Assembly (NCBI GenBank): GCA_023525715.1
Contig: CM042012.1
Coordinates: 58,447,705-58,511,704, forward strand
DNA from: Cichorium intybus
Lineage: Eukaryota; Streptophyta; Magnoliopsida; Asterales; Asteraceae
DNA: 64,000 nucleotides
Direction: 5' to 3'
The stretch's first letter is position 1. Every line of letters begins with the position of its first letter. Both the position numbers and the translations under genes were made by a program. Of this stretch, positions 26,503 to 39,200 are shown piece after piece. Under the pieces are notes generated by a model that was not told where the DNA came from, ran no database searches, and saw only the letters and a program-made list of their open reading frames with translations.

Positions 26503-26510
26503 CTTTATAT
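26503..26510 (-). promoter_or_regulatory. TATA box of the SMR gene
   Basis: ATATAAAG on the minus strand, 127 bases upstream of the chosen start codon. With a start site about 30 bases downstream (near 26475) the 5' UTR would be about 100 nt. A CT-rich tract on the minus strand (about 26520-26540) sits just upstream, a common plant core-promoter companion. Confidence 0.65.
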
Positions 26511-27725
26511 GTAAGTTTCTAGAGAGAGAAAGAGAAAACCCACTTTTACAAGATATAAAACTATAAAATGTGAGAGAAAAGTGAGTAACAGGGTTGTATT
26601 TTGTGCAATGAAACTTGTACGTTGAAAAGGAAGGTTAAATTAATGAAGAAAATAGATAGTTTCTTTGTTTGGACAAGAATATAATAAAGGGGTAGACTTC
26701 TTGTGACAAAAGCGACCCTCTATTAATATACATTTTTACTTTTAAGTCCTTTCAATAAATTATTTTATATTTTTACTTTTAAGCACTCTTAATAAATTAG
26801 TGATAATCTTCTGTTTCTGGAAAAAAGATCTTTGTTAATTAAAAAAATAAAAAAAATACAATCAAATAGATACATTCTAGAAAAAAAAATATTAGAACGT
26901 TGCACTCGTTCCTTTCTAATACTAATTAATTTGCCAAATTGCATTTTAATAGTTTTGGCTTAAATGAGAGTCTCAATTAATGTTAGATTAATTTGCATTC
27001 ACCAATATCATATATAGGTTAATTTAATTATTTTCTACTAACGACGTCTCCATAATGAGGTTACTATATAACTCGATTTGTGTCTTTATTATTTCAAAAT
27101 ATATTAAAAGAAAGTAACATTTAATAGATGTTGATAACTCGCATGCAAGTCTTTTTGGGTCAAATGTAGTTTTATATTCATATATTAAGGGGTTTAAGTG
27201 TAGAAAAAATGAGTTAAATAATTTGGGAGGAAGTGACTATAAAGAGTTGCGTTTAGAAGCCATGGATTTGAGAAGCCATTGGTTTTAGTTGGTAGTAGGC
27301 CAGTATAATGACCAATAATGTAAAGAACAAGAAGTTAGAAGGGTAGGGGTGACCCACGAGTGTTATTGAGGTTAAATGTATTGGGTCTTATGTACAAGGT
27401 TCGTTTCTTTTTTTTTTTTTTTTTTCTTTTTTAAATGTAAACGGGTTCTTTGAGTGGTATACTCATTAATAGAAAAGTGATGATCTTTCATTGATAGAAA
27501 AGTGATGATCTTTTCTAGTTCATTATTCATAATTTCATATAATACAGATGTTTTCGATCAAACTCATAAGGATTGGTAGAATAATCCAACATAATGTTTA
27601 AAAACTTTATTATGTTGTTCTTTTGAGTTCACTAAAATCATTAATTCATTATGTTTTTCAATTTTGCTTAAATTAATGTTGACAATCGGATAACCCAAGA
27701 AAATAGTTGTCTATTCAATGAAAGC
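26511..27725. other. SMR upstream region and intergenic sequence
   Basis: AT-rich sequence with poly-A/T runs (for example a T run at about 27409-27425). The part next to 26510 presumably holds the SMR promoter. I recognise no gene or element. Confidence 0.5.
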
Positions 27726-28055
27726 AGGGAAAATACTACAATAACTCATCGACGTTTTGATTTTGTATATATTTGGTCCCTTAAGTTTTTTCCTTGCTGC
27801 CTAGGGACTTAATGTTTATACAACAAAGTTTAAATGGTCACCCGCGGGAGGGGGGGGGGGTACTGTAGCAAAAGAATTCGCTACGGTACCCTCACAACGT
27901 TTTGAAAGTTCATCTAAATGGTCCCTGAACTTTTTCAGATTTATTCAGATTACCCGGTCGTATAAACATTAAGCCCTTAGGCAGCAATGAAAGGACTTAA
28001 GGGACTAAATAGATGCAAAATAAAAACATCGATGGATTACTGTAGCATTTTCCCT
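27726..28055. mobile_element. 330-bp foldback (inverted-repeat) element
   Basis: The ends are inverted repeats of about 100 bp: left AGGGAAAATACTACAATA, right reverse complement AGGGAAAATGCTACAGTA, and the match continues through ccctta/agt, ttgctgcct and ttaatgtttata. The loop holds a G homopolymer and gctacggtacc. No matching target-site duplication could be found next to AGGG, so the superfamily stays open; a MULE-like or foldback MITE is likely. Confidence 0.8.
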
Positions 28056-31000
28056 ATTCTTAATTACTTGAAACTTATTGCTCTTCGGGAAATATGGTAC
28101 AATTTTTGCAGATATTGTAATACCATTAGTTTTTAAAAAAATTAATCAATATTCCACATAAGCTTTTATAATCTAAATTGATTATTTAATTCCATGTAAG
28201 CTATGCAACATGTTTTTATTGAGTTATTCAGTTGCTATCATAAATTTAACCAAAAAATCGAGATACATAATGCTTCAATAAACATAAAATTAACAATTTT
28301 AACAATTTTTTTTGAATATTCAAGAATAATATACTGGTTTTTCTAGAATTTTCTAACTTATAATTAGTATTATGGTTAAGAAACAAGAACAAAGGTGGAA
28401 TTGTGCTTAATAGATAAGCATGTTATTGTAATTTTATAAATTTTCAGCTACATGATCAATATAATAAAACCAATAAATCAAAATATCATATGTTTAATCA
28501 TTGTTTATAGGGCTAAATGCAAGAAATACCAATGCACTTTCATGTATTTGCATATCATAGAATCATACTTTTATTTGTTCTATTATAATAGTGTACTTTC
28601 AATTTTTTTCTTATAATATATTGAATTTTGAATGATTTATATGCAACACACTTGAGTACAAGGAACTTGTACATTGCAAACACAATGTAAACCCAAAAAA
28701 AAAAAAAAAAACAGTTTCAAAACACTACAAGATTAGTGGCAATTTATATTTGGAGAAATAATCATTTCAAAGATAGAAACATTGCTAAACCAATCATTAA
28801 AACTCATTAATATCAAAATAACAACATCAAAGCAAATACAATGCATCTGCTTTTATTTCCCAAATCCTAAAGTCAAATCTCAAAGTCAAAATATCTCTCA
28901 ATTTTGTGTCCCTTATTCTCAAAGGACACCCAAGGTAAATGTACCAACGGCAAAATGGTTATGAATCATATGTAGAAATAATATATATCACGTTTTGTAT
29001 ATAGAAGCTTCAACAAATTTCATCATACCAAGTAATAGTGAACCATGGCAAAGTAACATTTGAAGGGCGTAAAAGACCCATCCTTCACATGAAAGTTTTA
29101 TTGTAAACCATTCACAAACATTTGTACTTTTGCATGTGAAGGTTTTTTAATAATCATCTGCAACGTTCACAACATTCTGATTTGGATGTCTAAGTGACTC
29201 TTAGGTGTCCGAAATCCACAAATCTCAATCCACCCTAAAGTGGATGCACATACTTATGATGAAAATTTATTTAAAAACAAGTAGATTTATCCCCAATTTA
29301 GAAACTTTTTACAAAACTCATTTCGTGAATGCAACACGTATTTCATATACTAGTTCACATAATATATACATATAAGGAGTCAAACTGAAACTCAGATACG
29401 ACAAATAATAGGGGGACGTGTGTTCTTAGGTAATCACAACATCTTGATGTTGACCGATGAATCAACATAGCTACGACATCTCATAATCCTTGAAAAGACC
29501 ATCACTTAGCATCCTCTTACATCTCTGAAGTGTCATTTATCACCTAAGAGTCTATATAAACTAATATAAGACTTACATTCTTCGTAAATGAATTCTACTC
29601 ACAAGTATATTCCTTAGAGCAATTGCACGACACATATAATGACTTGTAATGATGTGCAAAATATTGAAAGGCCAGACATATACATTTATAGGGTTGTGAA
29701 AGGTGTGACGAAACCCCATTCGAACAAAAATCTCAAAAATGTATATTTAGCTCTTCCAATTTGACTTTAAAATTTTAAATTCCAATTATTAATAACTTAT
29801 GATGATTCATTAGAGTTTAAAGCTTGGTTTTATTACTAAATAAACACGTGATTAACATGCAACACCACCAATCCATCAATTAAAGGGTGATTATCATCAG
29901 CTTCCAATAAGATCTCCAAAGCTTAATATATTGCCACTAAATTAAAATATCTATAATGATTTGAATTAGAACACTAGAATCTAACTCCAAATTATTAGAG
30001 TACACTAAATTCTAAGTCAAATTTGTATTTTGATAGATCAATAATGAACTACTATTGTTAGAGCTCATAAACTTCATTAAAGCTTCACAACAACATATTT
30101 GATCAAATATGAGATTTCCACACATGATTTAGACTTAGAATCACTAAAATTACATCTAAAACACAATGCTTATACTAACCATTACTTCAAAATCAAATTA
30201 CATTAGATCTATGGATGAAATAATGAAGCTAGGGTTTGAAATCCACCATAAAAGCTTCATAAATCTATTTTTGGCCAATGAGATAAACTTACATCATTAG
30301 ATTGGTTATAAACTCAAAATTCAACACACAACTTAATCTAATGACTAACTTTGTCATAGAATTCAAATTTATGGAACATTCTTAAACATAGAAGACAAAA
30401 ATCAAGAAGAAGGCTACCTTATAAGCTTAACCTTCAAGAATAAGCTTAGACACAACAGTGGATCTTCATCTTTGCTCCCAACTTCATCATTTATCCTTAA
30501 AATCGATTCCACTTTGCTCTTTTAAGCTCTTAAATGTTTGAATGAAGTGAATGGAGGGAATTGGGATCTTAGTTCTTAATTTTGATATAATGGCAAGATT
30601 GGCTCCTAAAATTTTAAGTTTCTCATTTGTTCCCGAAATAACTCCAACTTAACCAATACATCTTAAAACTTGCATATCAAACCTACAAAGTTAATATCTT
30701 AAGTTTTTTGGTCTAAATCGAGTTTACTAAGTTAAGTTGATGTTAAGTCTAGTTTTACAAAAATGAAACATATATCCCCGACTATTCTAATTTTTTATTT
30801 GACTCTAAGAAGACTTTCAAACTAATATGCCTAATCTCTCATTATCTATTTCAACCTTAAACGATAAACTTCTAGACAATAAAATCCAGATTTTAATTAA
30901 GCGTATAGCCCACAATAGCGGGGGTGTTGTAATTACCTACCACTTAGGATGATTTTGCATACTAAAACAAAATTAAAGACTAAAGGTGATAACTTTTTCA

Positions 31001-31731
31001 TGCTTAAAATAAATTTGGGACTAAAAAGAAATGCTAAACTAAGATTCCGCTTAAATGATCATTGCTTATCGGTATTAATCTAGTTTGTTACCTTAAATCA
31101 AGAATCCAACTTAAGGTTAAATGATTTTCATGACACTTTCCTCTAGTTTAAATCCTTCAAAATTTATTCTTTATCTTTCCACAACATGTGTAGATTTTTT
31201 CTTGGTTGGCTCATGATGCAGCCATAAGTTTCACCATTAACTTTCTTCTTATCATAATGTACAAAATCAGCCAAATTTATCGTTACTATGAAATTTTAAC
31301 TTTTTACAAAGTCAATGTATGTTCTAGTCGACATTCTAACTCCCATTCGTTAACCCCTAGTAAAAATATCTATAAGATAAGTCACATAAGAGAATCATAA
31401 TTTCAACTAGTGGAAGCTATATCATAATATTGCATAAAAAGGATTCAACCTAAGGCATACTAGTGTTATACTCTTGAATTTAAACCTTAAGTAATCTTCT
31501 TCTAACATAATTCCTTCTAATAAAATTGAGTATTTATTGTATTTACCATTCCTTACGAGTATGTGCGAATTTTTAACCAATATAATAAAATATAACATTA
31601 AAACTCAGAATACTAAAGATCAAACTTAACTTCTACCTAATAGCCATACTGCCTAATTTTCACAACTCCTCCCTAAGCTTTGTGGTTAATGTCTAAGAGT
31701 TGTTATAAGTACCTAGTGCACTTAAAGCAAC
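28056..31731. other. Non-coding region with decayed repeat character
   Basis: There is no open frame of note. A poly-A run lies at about 28695-28710. The stretch 30380-30560 reads, on the minus strand, like an LTR leader, and ggggtgttgtaa at about 30914 resembles an altered gypsy LTR end. I infer an old gypsy LTR fragment at roughly 29700-30920 on the minus strand, but boundaries are not defensible. Confidence 0.35.
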
Positions 31732-31849
31732 GCTCTGATACCATTTGTAACACCCCTCATATGGGCTATTTGTAATAGAATTTTAAAACAAGTTCTAAAG
31801 TACACTTTATAAAATAATAATCATGTTAGGATTAAGGATTTAAACCGGT
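31732..31849 (-). repeat. Gypsy LTR end plus tRNA-Met primer binding site (minus strand)
   Basis: The minus strand reads GGGGTGTTACA, two bases, then TGGTATCAGAGC (31743-31732), the standard tRNA-iMet primer binding site of chromoviruses. LTR sequence continues right to about 31849, where it appears truncated. The internal region to the left has no coding motifs, so this is a fragment. Confidence 0.7.
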
Positions 31850-33199
31850 GCTCTTTCTACACAATTTGATCATAGAAAATGGGAACAACAAGACGAGTGC
31901 AAACAACCAAAACAAAGAATACAAGGATTAAAATGGTTCACTTGATCCAGATTGATCAAACTACGTCTACTGTAGGAACTAGAGAGAATTCTTTATTGAC
32001 CTGAATGATTGTACAAACTATACAAGATACTAATAAGTTAGCAAAGACTTTTCAAGAAAATACTAACAAGGGTTGTGGAAAGTACATGTGATGCCATTTG
32101 TCTATAGATTCAACCATTGTAAATTTGGTCTCTAGAATACTGGGAAATTATCTAAATCCTGATTCACAACCTTTGTCACAAGGGCAGAAGGAGTACGACC
32201 AACAATTTTTTGCCATCGACCAGTTATTAGCAACATCCAATTATTACAAGTCAAGGCCTTCGAAAAAAAAATCCTCAAAGACCAATTGGTTCAACTGGTC
32301 TGAGACCCATTGTTACTTCACTACCAATCACTTCAATTCCAAATCCAATCACTTCTCCTAAAAACATGATTACAATTGGCACAGCTGGTCTGCCATCCTC
32401 AATATTTGTCACTATTTCTACTGGATCAATTCTTGATAAAGGAAAATGAGTTGCAAAGATTTTGAGCTAAGAAGAGAAGAAACAAGCTGAACAAGAAAAT
32501 ATAGAAATGTATAAGCAACTGAGTTTGTTGAAGAGATAAATAGTTGGAAAAATATTGATATGGGAGACATTGACAAAGTATGGAGTGTTGAAATAATAGC
32601 AAGTTTTTCATTTAGCAAAGTTGAGTACTTTGAGAAGCTTCCGAAGAAAAATCTCTCTATTAAAAACACAAATAAATATCAATCAGACTTGCCCTTTAAT
32701 ACGAAGATGTTTGCACATAAGCAATTTACTATCAAGATGGGGAAAGAAGGTGTTGATACATTTAGTGAATTGAAAATCATATTTCATGTCGTGTTAGGAA
32801 AGCCAGAAAATGAAGTTTGGATATTGAAGAAGATTACTGGATTGATTAATATTGACACATATGTATATTTTGAGGATACTCTTAAGAATTACAGCACAAG
32901 GTCATCATAGAAGATAATAACGATGAATCAGAGTTCACAACCTTTGTTATTTAAGCTCATATGCTATATGATCAATATTAATCAAAGAGAAAAACATTAT
33001 GTCGTAGATCTGTTATTCTAGTTCTTAAAATCATATTCTTCAAATTTTTTTTGACTATTTTAGACCCTCTTTTTTCAATTTAATAGCAAACTTTCAAACG
33101 AACATGACGATGATAAACTAAGCTAATCTTCTTAGTTCAACGACTAACACCCTGATATTACTCCCAGAACACTATGATTAGTAGATAGATTGTATGGAA
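31850..33199 (+). other. Unidentified repeat-like region with two small ORFs
   Basis: ORFs at 32098-32361 (87 aa) and 32560-32910 (116 aa) are open, but I recognise no family. The second contains EYFEKLPKKN-type Lys-rich stretches and VVLGKPENEVWILKKITG. They may be fragments of a retroelement or another mobile element, since a copia gag-like fragment follows directly. I do not assign a function. Confidence 0.3.
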
Positions 33200-33445
33200 G
33201 ACTATTGTACTGGTTTAGATGAAGACTTATGGAGATCAAACACTGAAGGTCCTTTTGCCCCCAATGACAAGCATTACATACGTGAACTTAGAGATGGATT
33301 ACCTTTAAAATTTTATGCTCATGTTAAAGGTTGAAAATATGCAAAATAAACTTGGGACAAACTAAAGAGTCAGTATGAAATAATAGAGTATCTGATGAAA
33401 AGCGTCATTACAAACACGTTATTGTTTTGTATGTGGAGCCTAATC
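33200..33445 (+). pseudogene. Copia gag remnant (UBN2-like)
   Basis: In one plus-strand frame, with two stops, the sequence reads DEDLWRSNTEGPF, then RELRDGLPLKFYAHVKG and TWDKLKSQYEI. The order LW..EGPF followed by W..L...YE is the pattern of the N-terminal half of plant copia gag. It is too short and broken to place in a lineage. Confidence 0.55.
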
Positions 33446-33733
33446 CAAACTGAGGAGTTCACCATGACCGAAAGATATCAACTGTCCGAAGCAACTAAAC
33501 TGAGGCGAGGAATGCCAATATAGTTGAGGTTGAGCTTCGCCCGGGTTAGTTCCTTCATCCGAGAATGTGAACACCGCTTCGGATGATCATGCTATGCGAT
33601 GCGAAGATCAATCAGACATAAAGTAGGTATCACGAGCCCGAGATGTTCCCCTTTATCTCAGACTACTTTATCTCAGACTACTTTGTTTTTCTGCGTCATC
33701 CGAACCGAGGAGAGTAGTCTTCGCTCCGGTCGG

Positions 33734-34448
33734 TGTTGGAATTAGTGTCCAAGGTCATCAACTAGTGGTAATATTTATAAAAAACAGGGTCCTTTTGGGT
33801 TTCCCTCATGACCCAGAAAAACAAACAGAGTCAGAAAATATGAAAGGATGATTAGTTTATTAATTCATTGAGAAGTAAATTAATTAGAAACTGAATCAGT
33901 AAATTAATTGATAAATTAATTTAGAATTTATTTATAGTCAATTAAAGGAACTGGATTGTAATTGATTAAATGTTTAATCAATGGAAACAAGTCCAGGGGT
34001 GTGGCCGCCAAAAGGCTCATAAGTTTGGAACCCTAGGAGCCTTGCAGTATAAATAGAGGCCTTGGGGTCAAACCCCAAGGCATCCCTCACCTCAAAGGAG
34101 CCGCCAACTCCACTCCTCCCTCCCCTTTCTGTGAAATCTCTATCCCTCTATAAGGTTTAGAAATTTTTGCTTCCTTCCTAAGTGGAAATTCTGTTTGTCT
34201 GGTTTTTTGGAGTTCCTGGGTGTGAATCATTAGAGGGATTTTACTTTGGATCATGTTCATTCTTGAAAGGAGCTGTTAACCAGAAATCAAAGAAGGAGAT
34301 CTTCTGAGGTACATTTTGTTTATGTTTAAAGTTGCTATAACTGATATGAACTGCATGATCCTGGACAATGTTTATGGATAATTTGTGATTTGATATTGTT
34401 AGTCTTCCGTTGCATGTGTTTATGTGTTTATATGATTGAATCCCAACA
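33734..34448 (+). mobile_element. Copia solo LTR, 715 bp, near-perfect TSD
   Basis: It starts TGTTGGAATTAGTGTCC and ends GAATCCCAACA, complementary TGTTGG/CCAACA termini. The flanks are GTCGG (left) and GTCCG (right), a 5-bp duplication with one mismatch. A TATA box TATAAATAG lies at 34048-34056. No primer binding site or polypurine tract adjoins it, so it is a solo LTR. Its start and TATA context resemble the copia LTR at 8472/11098. Confidence 0.8.
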
Positions 34449-34658
34449 GTCCGGATCTTGCAGTAGAATCTCCGCATGGGTCAGATGTGGACAGTAGAGA
34501 TATTGATAAAATGGTTAGCTACTTCAGATGATCTACTGTTGCCAGAAGTTGGTATGCTATATCATCTTACATGACTTAATCCATCAGCTAGCCTAGTGCA
34601 GAGAGTCAATGGCTAGAAGTTTTATCATCCTTATTCTCAGATTCTGTACCCGGGTATA
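34449..34658. other. Unassigned sequence between copia solo LTR and gypsy element
   Basis: No recognisable feature. It is the left part of the site into which the gypsy element at 34659 inserted. Confidence 0.4.
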
Positions 34659-36206
34659 TGTAACGTCCCAAAAATACACATAATTTTTTTTTCTTTTTAA
34701 CCCAATTTAAAACAAAACATAAGTCTCAACCATTCATTCAAAACATCATAAGATAGTTCAGTAGTTTCACAATCCATAGTCACATAAAATAACAGAGGAA
34801 GTCGAGAAAATGGATGCTCGTTCCCGTGATCACGCCGTACCAGAGCCACCCGCACCAAGAGTACCTGAAACGTTTAAACTTAAAACTATAAGCACATAGC
34901 TTAGTGAGATCCCCAGGTTTCCAATAATTCATAAGTAAACATCCTTAAACAAAACACCACTCGACTCTCGGGCTTTCCTGATCCGTCGGAAACCATCGTC
35001 ATCGACTTTCGTCGGCAAACATCGTCATCGAATTTTGTCGTCAAACATCGTCATCGAATTTCGTCGGCAAACATCATCGTCATCATTATCAAGAGAGTGA
35101 GGAAACTCACCTAATCCGTAGCTAAATAAACGTAAAGGAAAGCCGGTGAAATCCTCCGAGCTCCCTATTATCAAAGTGTTTCATCAACAAGGTTTCTACT
35201 TCTAAACCTCTAACCAGAGTCAATACTAGGGTTATTCACGAGTTTTTAATTTAAGAGTCAACAGTCCAAAAGGTCAAAGTTAACCCGATCAACAAAAGTC
35301 AATAGGTCAACCTGACCATGATTAGCACCGCTAACCCTTGGGATTAGCGCCGCTAATCCCGCTGTGCAGCCATATTTTTATTAAGCTCTTAATACTTCCA
35401 TTCAGAAGCTACAACTACCAAGGGTTGTCACAAATAGTCCCTTAACTTATAAAAACATGAATTCTATCCACCAATCCTAGCTAAACAAGCTCATGGTGAC
35501 AAATCTAGTTTCAAAATGAAGATTAACAAACTCAAACTTCATCCAAAATCACATTAAGACTAGACTAGGGTTTTTCTCAAAGATTCAGAAATTAAAGGAA
35601 TAAGAACTCATTCCTTAGCCCCTAAATCCCACCCTCATCCAAGATATGGAGCCATCATTGTCTTAAGGAGCTTGCAAAATGATCTCATAACTCCATTAAC
35701 AATAAGGAACTAAGGAAAGCAAGGTTTTAAACACTTACAATGGTCTAGGGACAGCAAGAGACTTGAGTCCTTCCAAGCACCACTCTCGTTAGCACCTTGC
35801 TTTCTTCTTTTTCCTCCAAGATCCTTCAGAAACCCACAAATAAAGCTAACACAATTATGGAGGCTTGAGAGAGAGTTTTAGGGTGTTCTCTAGGGTCCAT
35901 GTGGTAAATAACGGCCCTTAGGTGGTTTTTAATCTTAAAAACGGCCCAGACCCACGAAAATAAAGATTTTTCCTGCTCAGAGGCCATTAGCGGCGCTAAC
36001 ATGAAAGTTAGCATTGCTAACTGCAGGTACGTGCATGGTCACTATCGCGTTTCAGACTGTTCGCGACTGATCCGGGATTTGGTCACATTAGCGCCGTTAA
36101 CCCAATGGTTAGCGCCGCTAATCCAATTTTCCCAATTTTCTCAATTTTGTCTTTAAGTTAAATAATTAAATGCTAATTACTTCAATACCTGGTTCTAGGC
36201 TTTACA
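34659..36206 (-). repeat. 3' LTR of the minus-strand chromovirus (1548 bp)
   Basis: On the plus strand it runs from TGTAACGTCCC to GGCTTTACA. It holds four TTAGCG-type palindromes, in the intervals 35328-35358 and 35986-36122, and a short array of catcgtcatcgactttcgtcgg-like units (about 34995-35085). Confidence 0.9.
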
Positions 36207-36227
36207 ACACTCCCCCCTTGATGAGAT

Positions 36228-39200
36228 TTCGTCCCCGAAATCCACTCCTTCAAATAATTCCGGATGATTCTTCCTCATTTCTTCCTCCGGTTCCCACGTC
36301 TATTCTGAGCCCTTACGATGCTGCCAATGTACTTTCACCATATGAATCACCTTTCTGCGAAGGGATTTAGCCTTCCTTTCCAAAACTACAACGGGTCGCT
36401 CCATGTAGTTCGGACGCTCATCAACTTGGATATCTTCCAATAGAACCACAGCGGACTCATGGGCTATACATTTCCTCAGCTGGGATACATGAAACGTGTC
36501 GTGGATCTGGCTGAGTTGCTCCGGTAACTCCAAACGATAGGCCACCTGCCCAACCCGAGCCACCACCCTGTATGGTCGAATACATCTTGGTCCTAACTTT
36601 TCTCGCTTACGAACCGAATAATGCCTTTCCACGGTGACACCTTGAGAAGCACAAAGTCTCCCACTTGGAACTCGAGACTAGATCGGCGCTTATCAGCGTA
36701 GCTCTTCTGTCAACTCAGTGCTATACGTAACCTTTCTCGAACCTGCTGAATCAGTTCCGTCATTTTGAGTACCTTTTCAGTACTCCTAAAAACATGCTGG
36801 CCAACCTCTCCCCGATAGATCGGAGTTCGACATTTCCTACCATATAATGTCTCGAAAGGAGGCATCACAATACTTGAATGATAACTATTGTTGTAAGAGA
36901 ACTCTGCCAATGATAAGTACAAATCCCACTTTACACCAAAGTCAATAACACAAGCCCTCAACATATCCTCGAGTTTCTGTATCGTTCTTTCACTTTGACC
37001 ATCCGTTTGAGGGTGATACGCAGTACTAAAATGAAGTCGTGTTTCTAATTCTTCGTGGAATTTCTTCCAAAAATGCGACGTAAACTGAACATCCCTATCC
37101 GAAACTATCGATACTGGAATCCCATGACGAGATATCACCTCATCTACATATGCCTTGGCCAATTGCTGGGCCAAAAAAGTCTCCTAAATCAATATAAAGT
37201 GAGCACTCTTGGTTAACCGATCCACAACGACCCAAATAGTATCCACATTTCGCGGCGTCTGCGGCAAGTTGGTGATAAAATCCATAGTAATGTGCCCCCA
37301 CTTCCATTCAGGTATCTCCAAAGGTTGCAATTTGCCATGTGGTCTTTGATGCTCCGCCTTCACCTTCCTACATGTTAAACACTTCTCCACATGCCACGCT
37401 ATGTCGCGCTTCATCCCCGGCCACCAATAATCTTCCCGAAGATCTCGATACATTTTTGTTGCACCCGGATGAATGGAGAATTTCGACTTATGTGCTTCAT
37501 CCAACAAAACTTGGCATGTATCGCCTGCCTTCGGAACCCATACACGACCCAGATGGGTTAACAACTCCTGACTATCCCTCGCCATACCCGACAAGATGCC
37601 CACTACTTGCTCTCATTTTATGTTTTCCTCCCAATTAGCCACGACTTGCGATTCACAGATCATCTCCAATAAGGAAGTAACCACAGTCATCCTCAAACAC
37701 ACGCCCTTTAGAGTCGGACCATATACCTTTCTAGTAAGTGCGTTGTCCACCACATTAGCTTTCCCCAGATGATACAGAATCTCACATTCATAGTCCTTGA
37801 CTACATCCAACCACCTCCTCTGTCGCATGTTTAAGTTGGGTTGATCCATCAGGTACTTCGGGCTCTTATGATCTGTAAAAATGGTACATCGTACTCGATA
37901 GAAGTAGTGTCTCCATATCTTGAGGCCGAAAACAACCGCCCCGAACTCCAAATCATGAGTCGGATAATTAGCTTCATTGCGCTTTAGCTGCCTCGATGCA
38001 TAAGCAATTGCCCGGCCTCGATGCATAGGCTCCCAATCCCGTAATCAACGCATCACAATAAACCACCTAGTCTTCCATGCCATCGGGTAGTGTCAGAACA
38101 GGAGCCTCGCACAATCTCTGTCTCAAAACCTCGAATGTCGTCTGTTGGTCTTTGCCCCAACTAAATACCACATTCTTCCTGGTTAGTCGCGTCAAAGGTA
38201 CCGCTACCTTAGAGAAATCCTGTATAAACTGCGGTAGTACCCTGCCAATCCCAAGAAACTACGAATCTCTGATGGATTCCTTGGAACTTCCCATTTCATG
38301 ACGGCCTCCACTTTACCTGGATCCACCATGATACCGTTCTCATTGACCAGATGCCCGAGAAATTGAACCTCCTTTAACCAAAATTCACAATTCGAGAACT
38401 TCGCATACAACTTTTCTCTCCTCAAGGTATCGAGAACTTCCCTCAAATGCTCTTCATGAAGTTTCTTGCTTCGGGAATAGATCCATATGTCATCGATAAA
38501 TACAATCACCGAATGATCCAACATGGGCCTGTAGACACGATTCATTAAGTCCATAAAGGCCGCCGACACATTAGTGAGTCCGAAAGGCATAACAACGAAC
38601 TCATAATGACCGTATCTCGTCCGAAAAGCGTTTTATGCACATCTTCATCCCTAACTCGCATCTGATGGTAACCAGAATGCAAGTCAATCCTAGAAAACCA
38701 CGACGCTCCCTGAAGCTGATCGAACAAATCATCAATCATTGGCAAAGGATATCTATTCTTGATCTTGAGCTTATTCAGCTCCCTATAATCAATGCACATA
38801 CGATGAGACCCATATTTCTTCTTTACAAATAGTATCGATGCTCCCCAAGGAGAGATGCTGGGTCTGATAAATCCCTTCTCCAACAATTCTTGAAGTTGAG
38901 AAGACAACTCTAACATCTCGGGTGGAGCAAGACGATATGGCGCCTTGGCTATCGGAGCCGTGTCTGGGACTAAATCAATGCGAAACTCAACCTGCCTCTC
39001 TAGAGGTATCCCTGGCAAATCATTCGGAAATACATCAGTATACTCACTAACTATTGATACACCACCCACGATCTTCTTTTTACTTTCTCGCGCATCCTAC
39101 ACATAAGCTACAAACCCGGATCCTCCGTACTTAAGATGTCTCCTAGCATAAGCCGCTGAACAAAACGAAGCGCTAGACCTCCTCCCCTCGCCCAAGATAA

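Noticed and set aside
27710..28066. TSD for the foldback element
   Set aside because: CTATTC occurs on both sides but not at equivalent distance from the termini; other 3-10-bp comparisons do not match.
31206..31400. 64-aa ORF next to the minus-strand PBS
   Set aside because: No motif, AT-rich chance ORF in decayed repeat sequence.
31846..32090. Possible endogenous pararetrovirus or LTR origin for this stretch
   Set aside because: Only general resemblance from memory; no coat, movement or RT motif can be read here.
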